DNA of 64,000 bases from Streptomyces sp. BK239 (GCF_004217285.1 NZ_SHKS01000009.1:62001-126000); one strand, 5' to 3'. Shown: positions 27,327-36,908, numbered from the stretch's first letter. A program made the numbers and translations. Notes: generated by a model not told the origin, from the sequence alone.

Positions 27327-28333
27327 TGACCACCCAGAACCTTCTCGACCCCGGCTTCGAGCTGACTCTGCGCCCCATGCGCTACCCGGACTTCTACGAG
27401 CGCTACCGGGACGCCGTCAAGAACACCTGGACCGTGGAGGAGGTCGACCTCCACTCGGACGTGGCCGACCTCGCGAAGCTGTCGCCGGCCGAGCAGCACC
27501 TCATCGGCCGGCTGGTCGCCTTCTTCGCGACGGGCGACTCGATCGTGGCGAACAACCTGGTGCTGACGCTCTACAAGCACATCAACTCCCCGGAGGCGCG
27601 CCTGTACCTGTCGCGCCAGCTCTTCGAGGAGGCCGTGCACGTCCAGTTCTATCTGACGCTGCTGGACACCTACCTCCCCGACCCGGAGGACCGCGCGGCC
27701 GCCTTCGCGGCGGTGGAGAACATCCCCTCCATCCGGGAGAAGGCCGGGTTCTGCTTCAAGTGGATGGACTCGGTCGAGAAGCTGGACCGGCTGGAGACCC
27801 AGGCCGACCGCCGCCGCTTCCTGCTGAACCTGATCTGCTTCGCCGCGTGCATCGAGGGCCTGTTCTTCTACGGCGCCTTCGCGTACGTCTACTGGTTCCG
27901 CAGCCGGGGTCTGCTGCACGGTCTGGCCACCGGCACCAACTGGGTGTTCCGGGACGAGACCATGCACATGAGCTTCGCGTTCGACGTGGTGGACACGGTC
28001 CGCAAGGAGGAGCCGGAGCTCTTCGACGACGAGCTGGGGCAGCAGGTCACCGACATGCTGTCGGAGGCCGTCGAGGCCGAGCTGCAGTTCGCGCGCGACC
28101 TGTGCGGCGACGGCCTGCCGGGCATGAACACCGACTCGATGCGCCAGTACCTGGAGTGCGTCGCGGACCAGCGGCTGATCCGGCTCGGCTTCGCCCCGGT
28201 GTACGGCTCGGAGAACCCCTTCTCCTTCATGGAGCTCCAGGGCGTTCAGGAGCTGACCAACTTCTTCGAGCGCCGGGCCTCGGCGTACCAGGTGGCCGTG
28301 GAGGGCTCGGTCGACCTGAACGAAGACTTCTGA
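27326..28333 (+). CDS. nrdB: Class I ribonucleotide reductase, beta (radical-generating) subunit
   Basis: A 335-residue ferritin-like protein. By register with Escherichia coli NrdB the di-iron ligands are D71, E102, H105, E177, E211 and H214 (EEAVHVQFY, ACIEGLFF, RDETMH), and the radical tyrosine is Y109, four residues after H105. The presence of Y109 supports a tyrosyl-radical class Ia-type enzyme. It is translated immediately after nrdA and followed by a strong terminator. Expression is under the upstream cobalamin riboswitch. Confidence 0.95.
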   Translation: MTTQNLLDPGFELTLRPMRYPDFYERYRDAVKNTWTVEEVDLHSDVADLAKLSPAEQHLIGRLVAFFATGDSIVANNLVLTLYKHINSPEARLYLSRQLFEEAVHVQFYLTLLDTYLPDPEDRAAAFAAVENIPSIREKAGFCFKWMDSVEKLDRLETQADRRRFLLNLICFAACIEGLFFYGAFAYVYWFRSRGLLHGLATGTNWVFRDETMHMSFAFDVVDTVRKEEPELFDDELGQQVTDMLSEAVEAELQFARDLCGDGLPGMNTDSMRQYLECVADQRLIRLGFAPVYGSENPFSFMELQGVQELTNFFERRASAYQVAVEGSVDLNEDF

Positions 28334-28458
28334 GCCTTCTGAGCCGTCCCCCTCAGCTGACGGTCGATCCGGCGTTCGTGGGCCAGTCCCACGAACGCCG
28401 GGCCCGCGAGGAGGAGGAACAGGACGAGGACCGGGAGGTAAGCGGTGAGTGCGTTCAT
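28246..28458 (-). CDS. Possible small membrane protein antisense to the nrdB 3' end
   Basis: An open frame of 70 codons from ATG 28458 encodes one convincing transmembrane helix (LPVLVLFLLLAGPAFVGLA) followed by HERRIDRQL. It overlaps the last 88 bases of nrdB and passes through the nrdB terminator hairpin. No ribosome site is seen. It may be real, since short single-helix genes are common, or chance; comparative data would decide. Confidence 0.3.
   Translation of the reverse strand: MNALTAYLPVLVLFLLLAGPAFVGLAHERRIDRQLRGTAQKAQKSSFRSTEPSTATWYAEARRSKKLVSS
28369..28401. terminator. nrdAB terminator
   Basis: A perfect 14-bp stem (28369-28382 with 28388-28401) with a 5-base loop begins 35 bases after the nrdB stop. 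Confidence 0.85.
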
Positions 28459-28492
28459 GAGGTAAGCATCGTGCGCGGCTGACACTCCTGAC

Positions 28493-28531
28493 AGTGGCAG
28501 GACTGCCGCATGACTTCGATTTCCTGCCACT
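28493..28531. promoter_or_regulatory. Inverted repeat upstream of nrdS
   Basis: AGTGGCAGGA (28493-28502) and its exact complement TCCTGCCACT (28522-28531) are 29 bp apart centre to centre, 40 bp upstream of nrdS. Each arm contains TGGCAGGA, close to the TGGCSNGWWY site of AdpA, an AraC regulator of the same DJ-1/AraC architecture as NrdS. It is a candidate autoregulatory operator. Confidence 0.4.
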
Positions 28532-28571
28532 TCCCGTCCCCTCCGGCCGGGTTCCGGGGCACACTGGCCGC

Positions 28572-29534
28572 ATGCTGAAGAACGTGGCCGCGGTCCTCCT
28601 CGACGGTGTGCACCCCTTCGAACTCGGCGTGGTCTGCGAGGTGTTCGGCATCGACCGCAGCGACGACGGGCTGCCGGTCTACGACTTCGCGGTCGCCTCG
28701 GCCGAGGGGCCGACGCTGTCGACCCACGCGGGCTTCACCCTGCGCACCGAACACGGCCTGGAGCGGCTGGAGAGCGCCGACCTGATCGCCGTGCCGGCCG
28801 GGGACACCTACGCCGCCCGGGAGTTCCCGCCCGAGCTGCTCGACGCGCTGCGCCGGGCCGTCGACCGGGGCACCCGGGTGCTCAGCGTCTGCTCGGGCGC
28901 GTTCGTCCTGGCCGCGGCCGGGCTCCTGGACGGCCGGCGGTGCGCGGTGCACTGGCGGCACGCGGAGCAGCTGGCCCGGCAGTACCCGCGCACGGCCGTC
29001 GAGCCGGACGTGCTCTACGTCGACGACGACCCGGTCATCACCTCGGCCGGCACGGCCGCCGGCATCGACGCCTGTCTGCACATCGTGCGCAAGGAGCAGG
29101 GCCCCGAGGTCGCCAACGGGATCGCCCGCCGGATGGTCGTGCCGCCGCACCGGGACGGCGGCCAGGCCCAGTACATCGAACGGCCGCTGCCCCGTTCGTC
29201 CTGCGACACCGTCGGCGAGGTGCTGGTCTGGATGGAGCGGCACCTCGACGAGGACGTCACGGTCGAGCAGCTCGCGGCCCGCGCGCACATGTCGCCGCGC
29301 ACCTTCGCCCGCCGCTTCCAGCAGGAGACCGGCACCACGCCCTACCGCTGGATCCTGCGACAGCGGGTGCTGCTCGCCCAGCGTCTGCTGGAGGCGACGG
29401 ACGACACGGTCGACGCGATCGCCTGGCGCACCGGCTTCGGCACGGCGGCCGCGCTGCGGCACCAGTTCGTGCGGGCGCTGGGCACCACTCCCAACGCCTA
29501 CCGGCGCACGTTCCGCGGGCCCGAGGCCGCCTGA
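28572..29534 (+). CDS. nrdS: AraC/GlxA-family regulator NrdS
   Basis: A 320-residue transcription factor with an N-terminal DJ-1/PfpI-like domain (about 1-190; nucleophile elbow SVCSGAFVLAAAG) and a C-terminal AraC-type double helix-turn-helix (about 215-315; EQLAARAHMSPRTFARRFQ). Homologues encoded after nrdAB are named NrdS, third gene of the cobalamin-controlled operon in Streptomyces coelicolor; here a strong terminator and a 238-bp gap separate it from nrdB, so it probably also has its own promoter. The target is unproven. ATG 28572. Confidence 0.88.
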   Translation: MLKNVAAVLLDGVHPFELGVVCEVFGIDRSDDGLPVYDFAVASAEGPTLSTHAGFTLRTEHGLERLESADLIAVPAGDTYAAREFPPELLDALRRAVDRGTRVLSVCSGAFVLAAAGLLDGRRCAVHWRHAEQLARQYPRTAVEPDVLYVDDDPVITSAGTAAGIDACLHIVRKEQGPEVANGIARRMVVPPHRDGGQAQYIERPLPRSSCDTVGEVLVWMERHLDEDVTVEQLAARAHMSPRTFARRFQQETGTTPYRWILRQRVLLAQRLLEATDDTVDAIAWRTGFGTAAALRHQFVRALGTTPNAYRRTFRGPEAA

Positions 29535-29573
29535 GCGCACGCCGGTGGCTCGCGGACGGCCTCCGCGTGCCTT

Positions 29574-30980
29574 TCAGCGGGGCACGGCCCTCAGCCTGAG
29601 GCCCTGGGGACGCAGGGTGATGCCGACCCGGGGCTGAGGCCGGGACCCGGGGACCTGCTCGAACCGGAACGCCGTGGCGAGCGCCGCGGTGACCAGGGTG
29701 AGCAGGGCCATCGAGAAGTGGTCGCTGGGGCACTTGCGGTTGCCCACGCTGAACGGCCGCATCGCGTACTTGGGGATGTCCTTCGACCGCTGTGGAAGCC
29801 AGCGGTCGGGGTCGAACTCCTGGTGTCGCTCGTAGGAGCGCGGGTCGTGCTGGATCGCGTAGGGGCTGTACACGATGTCCGCCCCGGCCGGAATGCGATA
29901 CCCGCCGAGTTCCGTGTCGGTGACCGCCCGCCGCGTCAGAATCCATACGGCCGGAAGCAAACGCATGGTCTCGACGACCACGTTGTTGGTGTGCGTCAGC
30001 TTGCGTACGTCGCCGAATGCGACCGGCCTGCCTCCGGTTACGGCGTGGACCTCCGCGCGTACTTTGTCCGCGTGTTCCGGATGGTCGGCGAGGACCAGCA
30101 GCAGGGACATGATCGTGGCAGCGATGGTTTCGCTGCCCGGGGTGAGTATCGCGACGACCTGGTCATGGATCTCCTGTTCCCCGATGGGGTCCCCATTGTC
30201 GTCCTTCGCTTCGAGCAATGCCGTCAGCAAATCGTCCGGCCTTTGACCGGATGCCCGGCGTTCGGCGATGATCTCGTCCACCAGGAGATGCAAATCGGCC
30301 AGGGCGCGGTTGAATTCGCGGTTGGCCGGAAGCGGCAGCCGGTACAGCGGCCCGAGGGGCACCACCATGCGGTGGTACATCCCTTCGAAGACGCTGGCGA
30401 GTGCCCCGCACAGCCGCTCGGCCCGCTCGTCCATGTAGTGCCCGTGCAGCAGACAGCGGGCGGCGACCCGCACCGCGACGCGGAAGGACTCCGAGGTGCA
30501 GTCGATCGTCTCGCCCGCGTCCCCGTCCCGCCAGCGCCGGGCCAGTTCGTGTGTCTCCTCCTCCATGACCGGCCCGTAGCCGGGGATGGCGTCGAGCCGG
30601 AACGCGGGTTGGATGGTGCGTCGCTGACGCCGGTGGAGCGGGCCGTTGGCGGTGGCCACGCCCTCCTTGCCGAGCAGGCCCTCCAGGGACTCCCACAGGG
30701 GACCGGCGATGATGTAGTCGGGGCTGAGGGCGAGGGCCCCGGTGAGGGCGGGCGCGGTGACGGCGTACACCGTCTTGGGGCCGAGTTTGAGGCGGACGAC
30801 GTCGCCGTGGTCGCGCAGCCGGCTCATGAAGGCCAGCGGGTCGCGGGCGAGCCGCCAGCCGTGGCCGAGCAGCGGGACCCCGCCGCCCGCCAGCGGCGGC
30901 TCCGCCGGCGCCGGCGCGCCGTCCGTCCCGGGGGTCCCGGCCGTCTCCGGGGTTTCGTGTTTCATCGATTCGACGGTCAT
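29574..30980 (-). CDS. cyp170A1: Cytochrome P450 CYP170A1-type (albaflavenone synthase)
   Basis: A 468-residue soluble P450 expected to oxidise epi-isozizaene in two steps to the sesquiterpene ketone albaflavenone. The heme-ligand loop is [13 protein letters not shown] (Cys417), an unusual variant in which the glycine after Cys-Pro is replaced; the I-helix has TPGSETIA (280-287) and the K-helix ETMR (337-340). DDNGD (260-264) corresponds to the acidic motif tied to the second, farnesene synthase activity reported for the Streptomyces coelicolor enzyme. The start ATG 30980 overlaps the cyclase stop (ATGA), so enzyme and substrate source are coupled. Confidence 0.92.
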   Translation of the reverse strand: MTVESMKHETPETAGTPGTDGAPAPAEPPLAGGGVPLLGHGWRLARDPLAFMSRLRDHGDVVRLKLGPKTVYAVTAPALTGALALSPDYIIAGPLWESLEGLLGKEGVATANGPLHRRQRRTIQPAFRLDAIPGYGPVMEEETHELARRWRDGDAGETIDCTSESFRVAVRVAARCLLHGHYMDERAERLCGALASVFEGMYHRMVVPLGPLYRLPLPANREFNRALADLHLLVDEIIAERRASGQRPDDLLTALLEAKDDNGDPIGEQEIHDQVVAILTPGSETIAATIMSLLLVLADHPEHADKVRAEVHAVTGGRPVAFGDVRKLTHTNNVVVETMRLLPAVWILTRRAVTDTELGGYRIPAGADIVYSPYAIQHDPRSYERHQEFDPDRWLPQRSKDIPKYAMRPFSVGNRKCPSDHFSMALLTLVTAALATAFRFEQVPGSRPQPRVGITLRPQGLRLRAVPR

Positions 30981-32080
30981 TTCTCACCTGCCGCTTCGTT
31001 GTTGACGTACGGGGGCGTGGACCGGTCGTCCCAGTTGTCGACCCGGTACCGGCCGGACTCGTGATGGAACCAGTAGACGGAACTGAACCAGTTGCGCATG
31101 TTTCCCAGACAGGCCAGGACGGTGACGCTCAATTCCTTCCCGTGAACCGTCCCGTCGGCGAGCCGATCGGCCAGGGACAGGACCTCGTGTTCGGCGGCGA
31201 GGAACTCGGACACGCATTCCTCGACGCGTCGCCTGAGTTCTTCAACCGCCTCTTCCAGAGTCAGCCCCTCATGGGTGATGAGACTGATCCCGAGATTGTG
31301 GACCTCATCTCCCGCTAATTCCTTGGGAAGTGAGCAGAGGTCGTTGTACCAGGCGGCGAATTCCTGACTCAACAGGGCGGCCCGGCGGAATGCGGGGTGT
31401 TTGCGCACCTGGTCCGGGAGTTCACGGCCCGCGGCGAGTTCCAGCAGGTCCGTCCAGATCCAGTGGGCGAAGGTGAGGCGGCGCAGCGCGAGATATTCTT
31501 CGACCGTGGGAACGCGCCCCTCGACGCGGTTGCCGAATTCCCGGTCGTACGCCTCGATCACGGTGTGGAAGTGCCGGGTGAACCGCGCGTTCCAGGTCTT
31601 CGGCAGGAAGGCGAAGAGCCGGCCCGCACTGTCCGCGAGTCCGGCGACCAGAGGGTCGTCGTCGTGCAGGTGACGGGCCGGGGAGTCCAGGGCGGCGTGC
31701 AGACGGACGCGTAACTTCCGCCAGGCGCCGGCCCGCTCGTGGACCACGTCGCGGTCGTGCCGGTCGTCCCAGACGAAGAACCAGGCGCTGTAGTCGGCGA
31801 TGGCCTGGAGCGCCTCGTCACCGGCCCCGAGGTAGTAGCCCGCCATCAGATCCGTGTAGCACAGGCCGTCGGCATATTCCGCGACCTTGTCGGCCGGCAT
31901 CAGCCGTTTTTCCAGCAACCATGTGCGCGTCTTCTCCTGCAGCCGAGGCCAATACGGATGCAGCCGCCGCGAAAACTCCGCCTCGACGACCGGGAGGGAG
32001 AGCGACGGCGGAACCGCGACGGCGGTCCCCGTCGCTGCGGTGCGGTTTGTGGTGCTGTATGGGAAAGCTGGCACGAACAA
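30977..32080 (-). CDS. cyc1: Epi-isozizaene synthase (sesquiterpene cyclase)
   Basis: A 367-residue class I terpene cyclase that converts farnesyl diphosphate to epi-isozizaene. The metal-binding motifs are DDRHD (105-109) in [12 protein letters not shown] and the NSE motif NDLCSLPKE (246-254). Two leucines, L123 and L255, are encoded by TTA, the codon read by the developmentally controlled bldA tRNA; no other in-frame TTA was seen by eye among neighbours. Codon use between about 31.0 and 31.6 kb is less GC-rich than nearby genes. It is first in a two-gene operon with the P450. The 268-bp upstream region to the def terminator holds its promoter, not resolved. Confidence 0.93.
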   Translation of the reverse strand: MFVPAFPYSTTNRTAATGTAVAVPPSLSLPVVEAEFSRRLHPYWPRLQEKTRTWLLEKRLMPADKVAEYADGLCYTDLMAGYYLGAGDEALQAIADYSAWFFVWDDRHDRDVVHERAGAWRKLRVRLHAALDSPARHLHDDDPLVAGLADSAGRLFAFLPKTWNARFTRHFHTVIEAYDREFGNRVEGRVPTVEEYLALRRLTFAHWIWTDLLELAAGRELPDQVRKHPAFRRAALLSQEFAAWYNDLCSLPKELAGDEVHNLGISLITHEGLTLEEAVEELRRRVEECVSEFLAAEHEVLSLADRLADGTVHGKELSVTVLACLGNMRNWFSSVYWFHHESGRYRVDNWDDRSTPPYVNNEAAGEK

Positions 32081-32294
32081 CCCCTCTCAGCCGCCGGTGA
32101 CGCACACCCCTCCCGCCGTGCCGGGCGTGCGCCGTTGCGTATCCCCGCACTCCCCATTCAGCACTACGACTGACCGCTCTGGGAACGGATTTGCTTCATT
32201 CACTCCCCCAACCTGCCGCGTATACGCCCCGGCGTGACTGGTTATGGATCAGTGGATGTGCATAAGCGATCGAACATCCGACGTACATACGAAC

Positions 32295-32329
32295 GACGCC
32301 TGACCGGGAGAAGATCTCGGCCAGGCGTC
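32295..32329 (-). terminator. def terminator
   Basis: GACGCCTG (32295-32302) pairs with CAGGCGTC (32322-32329), with three further pairs after one mismatch, about 20 bases downstream of the def stop. Confidence 0.65.
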
Positions 32330-32348
32330 TCGTGCGGGGCGGTGTCGC

Positions 32349-32999
32349 TCAGTCGTTGGCGACCACGGGGTAGCGGGGCTCGTTCTCGGCCATCTGCCGC
32401 AGGGCGTCCTTGCGTTCGCGCTTGGAGAGACGGTCGATGTACAGGTAGCCGTACAGGTGGTCGGTCTCGTGCTGCAAACACCGAGCGAAGTAACCGGTGC
32501 CGCGCACCTTGATCGGGTTGCCCTTCTCGTCCTGACCGGTCACCTCGGCGTAGTCCGGCCGGGCGAGCGGCGCGTACGCGGTGGGCACCGACAGACAGCC
32601 CTCGTTGCTGTCGTCCAACCGGCGCCTGTCGGCGGGCAGTTCGACGAGCCGGGGGTTGCACACCACGCCGGTGTGGCGCACGCCCTCGTCGTCGGGGCAG
32701 TCATAGACGAAGACCTTCAGGTCGACGCCGATCTGGTTGGCCGCCAGGCCCACGCCCTCGGCGGTGCGCTGCGAGGCGAACATGTCCGCCACCAGTTGCC
32801 GCAGCTCCTCGCCGAACTCGGTGACGTCCTTGCACTCCTTGTGCAGCACCGGGTTGCCGACGACGGTGATCGGCCGCGAGGTGCCCGCCTCGCACCAGGC
32901 CCGCTCGCGCTCCTCCGGCTCCTCGGTGTCGATGACGAAGCCCTCGTCGTCCACGGGGAGCACGCCCGTGTGCTGCTGATCGGTGTCCTGCTGCGCCAT
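32349..32999 (-). CDS. def: Peptide deformylase
   Basis: A 216-residue cytoplasmic metalloenzyme that removes the formyl group from nascent proteins. All three motifs are intact: [10 protein letters not shown] (82-91), EGCLS (133-137; metal ligand C135) and QHETDHLYG (176-184; ligands H177 and H181, catalytic E178). An N-terminal extension of about 40 acidic residues before the domain is longer than in the shortest deformylases. ATG 32999 follows GAGGAAGG at a rather long distance. Streptomycetes usually carry several deformylases; this is one of them. Confidence 0.95.
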   Translation of the reverse strand: MAQQDTDQQHTGVLPVDDEGFVIDTEEPEERERAWCEAGTSRPITVVGNPVLHKECKDVTEFGEELRQLVADMFASQRTAEGVGLAANQIGVDLKVFVYDCPDDEGVRHTGVVCNPRLVELPADRRRLDDSNEGCLSVPTAYAPLARPDYAEVTGQDEKGNPIKVRGTGYFARCLQHETDHLYGYLYIDRLSKRERKDALRQMAENEPRYPVVAND

Positions 33000-33091
33000 G
33001 ACCGACGATGCCTTCCTCAAAACCGGGGTGAAGTTGCGAATACAGGGTACGTGGGCGTGCGCCACACACGGCCCGCAGCCGGGAGCCCGCG

Positions 33092-34072
33092 TCAGCAAAC
33101 CTCTTCGAGATCCCGCCAGTCCCTCGAATCGGGGCTGTCGGCGACCCACCCGTCCAGCAAACCCCGCACCAGCCCGGCGGGCGCGGCGACCCCGCACTCA
33201 CGCTCCGGCACCCACAGCTGCCCGTCCGTGCGGTGCCCCAGCGGCCCGGGGTGCCCCGGCTCGCTGTGGTCGTGCGGGTCGAGGTGCTCGCCGTCGCCCT
33301 CGTCCGACGGCATCCGGGACTCCGAGCACGTCCGGCACAGCAGCCGCACCGACGACGACCAGTCCTCCGCCGCGAAGCCCGCGTCCGCGGCGAGCTGTTC
33401 CAGCGCGTCGCGGTCGGCCTCCGTCGCCGCCTCCAGCAGCACCACCCAGGTGGGCACCGGGGAGGGGGCCCACAGCTCGATCTCGTCGAACACCGGGTAC
33501 GCGTGGCCCGTGGACGTGGTCCGCTCACCGTGCGGGACGCCGTCGTGCAGCACCACCTCGCCCCAGCGCCGCCCGGAGGACGGCAGCGGGATCGACAGCA
33601 CCTCGATCCGGGCGGGGTCCAGCCGGCGCCCCCACACCACCTCCGCCTCGCCCTCGGGCGAGAGCCGTACGGCCGCGCTGCCCAGTTCCATGCCGACCGG
33701 CTCGCCGGAGCCGGTCAGATCGCCCGGCACGCGCAGCCCGTAGGCCTGCCAGGCGCGCCGGGCCAGCGGCCAGTCCTGGAGCGCGGTGGCCGCGATGCCG
33801 ACGTTCCACCAGTCGGGGGCCCCGGTCTCCCGGTCGAGCAGGGCGACCGCGCGCAGACCGGCCGTGCGGGCCTGCTCCCAGTCGTGCCGGAACTTGTGCA
33901 GCAGGGCGAGGTTGAACCAGGACTCCGACAGCCAGGGCTCCAGGTCGGCGGCACGTGTCAGCAGCGCGCCCGCGTCCTCGTACCGGCCGTCGCCGATGAG
34001 CGTGAACGCCCGGTCGGTGGCCTGCCGCCAGGAGGCGGAGGGCCGGTGTCGTCCCTTGCCGAAGATCCTCAC
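33092..34072 (-). CDS. TPR-containing protein, unknown function
   Basis: A 326-residue cytoplasmic protein. Residues 1-110 form two to three tetratricopeptide-like helix pairs ([20 protein letters not shown] and [21 protein letters not shown]), implying protein binding. The middle is beta-rich ([20 protein letters not shown] and so on) and the C-terminal part has CRTC, a possible metal pair, and an acidic His-rich loop. The start is taken at GTG 34072, just before the conserved RIFGK; ATG 34174 is possible. No enzymatic motif is recognised. It precedes def on the same strand. Confidence 0.7.
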   Translation of the reverse strand: MRIFGKGRHRPSASWRQATDRAFTLIGDGRYEDAGALLTRAADLEPWLSESWFNLALLHKFRHDWEQARTAGLRAVALLDRETGAPDWWNVGIAATALQDWPLARRAWQAYGLRVPGDLTGSGEPVGMELGSAAVRLSPEGEAEVVWGRRLDPARIEVLSIPLPSSGRRWGEVVLHDGVPHGERTTSTGHAYPVFDEIELWAPSPVPTWVVLLEAATEADRDALEQLAADAGFAAEDWSSSVRLLCRTCSESRMPSDEGDGEHLDPHDHSEPGHPGPLGHRTDGQLWVPERECGVAAPAGLVRGLLDGWVADSPDSRDWRDLEEVC

Positions 34073-34177
34073 GATTCCCGCCTGCCAGTTCCGTGGTGTG
34101 GGCTGGCCGGTGCCCCCGGACACCCTGTCCCTCGCATCCAACCACGTGTGGCTGCGAGGACGCTCATTACCCATGGG

Positions 34178-35431
34178 TTACCCCGTGACGGGCAGGGTCA
34201 GACAGCCCTTCGACAGCACCCTGGCCAGCGCTTCGACCACCTCGGGCGCGTACTCCCCGCCCGTTCCCAGCCGCAGTTCCTCCAGCGCGGACAGCGGGCC
34301 GCCCGGTCCGGCGTCACGCACCTTCTCCTCGTAGGCGTTGACCACCCGGACGATCCGGGCGGCCGGCGGCTGCTCGGGGTAGGGGTCCGCCTGCCGCTCC
34401 ACGACCGTCGCGACCAGCTCGCCCGCCCCGGTCTGGCGGACGACGGCCCCGCCGAGCAGGGCGATCCGCCGCTGCCGGTCCGGCGGCAGCCCGGCCGTGG
34501 CGCCCGCCGGGACCGGATCGACGAGGCTGAGCTGCCCGATGTCGTGCATCAGCGCCGCGTACTCCAGGACGGTCAGCTCGGGCTCGGTCAGCCCCAGGTC
34601 CCGGCCCACGGCCTGGCTGAGGGCGGCGACCCGGCGGGCGTGCCCGTGCGGGGTGCAGCCGGCGATCTCGGTGGCGCGGGCCAGGGAGGCGATGGTCTGC
34701 CGGTAGGTGGCGCGCACGGCGGCGTACCGGCGCAGGGACAGCTGGGTGAGCAGCAGCGGCACGCAGAACACGGGCAGCGCCCACAGTCCGACGACGGCCA
34801 CCGCGAGCGCCATGACCGCGCCGGTCGCGCACACGGCGGTCCCGATCCCGGGCAGGCCGCGCAGTTCGTCGCGCAGGAGCGGGGCGAGGGGCCAGCCGGT
34901 GCGGGCGTGGGCGAGCACGGCGGCGAGGAGCGCCTCGCACAGGACCGTGAGGACGAGCAGCGCGAGCAGCAGCAGCGCGTACGCCGGACCGCTCCAGGCG
35001 TCGAACACCCCGCTGTTGTACAGGGGTTGGAAGCAGGCGGCGGCGAACCCGACGGCCAGCACGCGCCGGACGAGGTGGTCGAGGACCGGCCCCTCCCCGC
35101 GCGCGATGCGCGGCACGCTGCCGAGCAGGGAGGCGGCGGCCACCACCGAGACGGCCTGTGCGAGCCCGTGGTGCGTGGCGTGCCCGGCGTGCTCCCCGAG
35201 CAGCGCGTACGACAGCGAGCCGGCGGCCCCGAGCGGCGCCGCCTCCCGCAGCCCCGGCGAGCGCGGCCGGCACCGGGGCAGCGCCGACTCCCCCACGGCG
35301 ACGAGCGCCCCGAACGCGAGCGCGACGCCCCGCTCCTCGACACCGGCGCGCAGGGTGACGAGCAGGGAGCCCGCCACGAGCAGCGCGGCCCCGGTCCGCA
35401 CCACGCCGAGATACCACCGGGTGCCCTTCAC
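34178..35431 (-). CDS. Membrane HD-domain protein (degenerate HD-GYP)
   Basis: A 417-residue protein with six to eight hydrophobic helices (about 1-230) and a C-terminal HD domain (about 235-410). The first metal motif is present as LMHDIGQL, but the downstream HHExxDGxGYP signature of active HD-GYP phosphodiesterases is replaced by VVERQADPYPEQ. It is therefore probably catalytically impaired toward cyclic di-GMP. Its start overlaps the stop of the preceding intact HD-GYP gene (ATGA), so the two are made together and may form a complex. Confidence 0.8.
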   Translation of the reverse strand: MKGTRWYLGVVRTGAALLVAGSLLVTLRAGVEERGVALAFGALVAVGESALPRCRPRSPGLREAAPLGAAGSLSYALLGEHAGHATHHGLAQAVSVVAAASLLGSVPRIARGEGPVLDHLVRRVLAVGFAAACFQPLYNSGVFDAWSGPAYALLLLALLVLTVLCEALLAAVLAHARTGWPLAPLLRDELRGLPGIGTAVCATGAVMALAVAVVGLWALPVFCVPLLLTQLSLRRYAAVRATYRQTIASLARATEIAGCTPHGHARRVAALSQAVGRDLGLTEPELTVLEYAALMHDIGQLSLVDPVPAGATAGLPPDRQRRIALLGGAVVRQTGAGELVATVVERQADPYPEQPPAARIVRVVNAYEEKVRDAGPGGPLSALEELRLGTGGEYAPEVVEALARVLSKGCLTLPVTG

Positions 35432-36801
35432 CGTGACTCCGTCTGAGGCGCGCCGGGCCGGCCGGGAGCCGGGACGGGGGCGGGGGGTGTGGTCGTGGTG
35501 GCGGGGGCGCCGGCTGCGGAGGGCGGCGACGGCTGCTGCTGCGGCGGGTGGGGGGTGTCGGCGGTGACCACCGGGTGCCAGCCCTCGCGGGTGATCACCT
35601 CGGTCAGGGCGGACACCATCCGGGGGTCGAAGTGCTCGCCCGCGCAGCGGTTCAGCTCCTCCAGGGCCGCGGCGACCGGCCGGGCCCGGCTGTAGCTGCG
35701 GGTGGAGGTCATCGCGTCGAAGGCGTCCGCGACGGCCACCACCCGGGCCGACTCGGGGATCTGAGCGCCCGCCAGCCCGTAGGGGTAGCCGTTGCCGTCC
35801 ATCCGTTCGTGGTGGTGGAGGATGGCCGAGCGGGCCTCGCCGAGGAAGGCGATGCCCCGGGTGATCTCGTGCCCGTACTCGGGGTGGAGTTCGATGACGC
35901 GGCGCTCCTCAGGCGTCAGCGGCCCGTTCTTGCGCAGCAGCCGCGTGGGAACGCCGAGCTTGCCGACGTCGTGCAGGATTCCGGCGAACCGCAGGGTCTC
36001 CACGCGCTGTTCGTCCATCCCCAGCTCGCGCGCGATCATCATCGAGGCCTGTCCGACGCGTTCGCTGTGCCCACGGGTGTAGCCGTCCTTGATGTCGACG
36101 GCCTGCACCAGCGCGCGGATGGTCGCCTGATGGGCGGTCCGCTCCTGGTGGTACTGGGCGAACACCCACCAGGACACGCCCATCGGGAACAGCACGAGCA
36201 GCGCGGCGACCGGCCCGTAGGGGCTGCGCCACAGCAGGGCCATCATCAGCCCGGCGAGCCCGTGCACCCCTACGGGGGCGAGGGAGCGCAGGAACAGCCC
36301 CCGTGTCGGCGGGCGCGACGGCAGCCGTTCGGCGGGCGCGAGCATCCCGCCGTCCGCGGCGGCGAGCACCAGGCAGAACACGAAGACGGCGGCCCCGGCC
36401 GGAGCGAGGGCCGCGGAGAGATCCGCGTCCACGACCGCCTCGGCTCCGCCCAGAGCCCCGTGGACCCAGGCGGCGGCCCACACGCCGGTCGCGAGGTGGG
36501 CGGCCCGCCGGATCCGCCGCACTGCGGAGGGCCGCTGGCCGTCGGGGGAGCACAACGCCCCGGGCAAGGGCACGAGCGCGGCCGCGGACGGCGGCAGCAG
36601 GAAGGCCCCGGCGAGCAGTACCGGGTAGAAGGCGCCGGCGAACCGGCGGCGGGCGACACGCTCCCCGCCGGCGTAGAGCACGGCGAGCGGCAGGACCGTC
36701 CACCACGGCGTCCACGCCAGGGGCGGCGGCGTCAGACAGAGCAGGGCGCCGAGGGCGGCGCAGACGACGTAGCCGCGCGCCCGCGCCGGAACTGCCTCCA
36801 T
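35428..36801 (-). CDS. Membrane HD-GYP phosphodiesterase-type protein
   Basis: A 457-residue protein with about seven hydrophobic segments (residues 10-240) and a complete C-terminal HD-GYP domain (about 245-415): HSERVG, LHDVGKLGVP, ELHPEYGHEI, and HHHERMDGNGYPYGL. Such domains hydrolyse cyclic di-GMP, which controls development in Streptomyces through BldD. The last 45 residues are Pro/Thr/Ala-rich. ATG 36801 has a GGGAGGG site. It is coupled to the degenerate partner downstream. The pair resembles HdgA/HdgB as I recall them, but I do not assign the name. Confidence 0.85.
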   Translation of the reverse strand: MEAVPARARGYVVCAALGALLCLTPPPLAWTPWWTVLPLAVLYAGGERVARRRFAGAFYPVLLAGAFLLPPSAAALVPLPGALCSPDGQRPSAVRRIRRAAHLATGVWAAAWVHGALGGAEAVVDADLSAALAPAGAAVFVFCLVLAAADGGMLAPAERLPSRPPTRGLFLRSLAPVGVHGLAGLMMALLWRSPYGPVAALLVLFPMGVSWWVFAQYHQERTAHQATIRALVQAVDIKDGYTRGHSERVGQASMMIARELGMDEQRVETLRFAGILHDVGKLGVPTRLLRKNGPLTPEERRVIELHPEYGHEITRGIAFLGEARSAILHHHERMDGNGYPYGLAGAQIPESARVVAVADAFDAMTSTRSYSRARPVAAALEELNRCAGEHFDPRMVSALTEVITREGWHPVVTADTPHPPQQQPSPPSAAGAPATTTTPPAPVPAPGRPGAPQTESR

Positions 36802-36908
36802 GTCGCCCTCCCCCGACCACACCTTGGTCCGGGCACCGGAGCCTAGGGCGGCGAGGGACGGCAACGGGGGCTCATCACCCGTCGATTAGCACATTCGGGT
36901 GACGGCAC

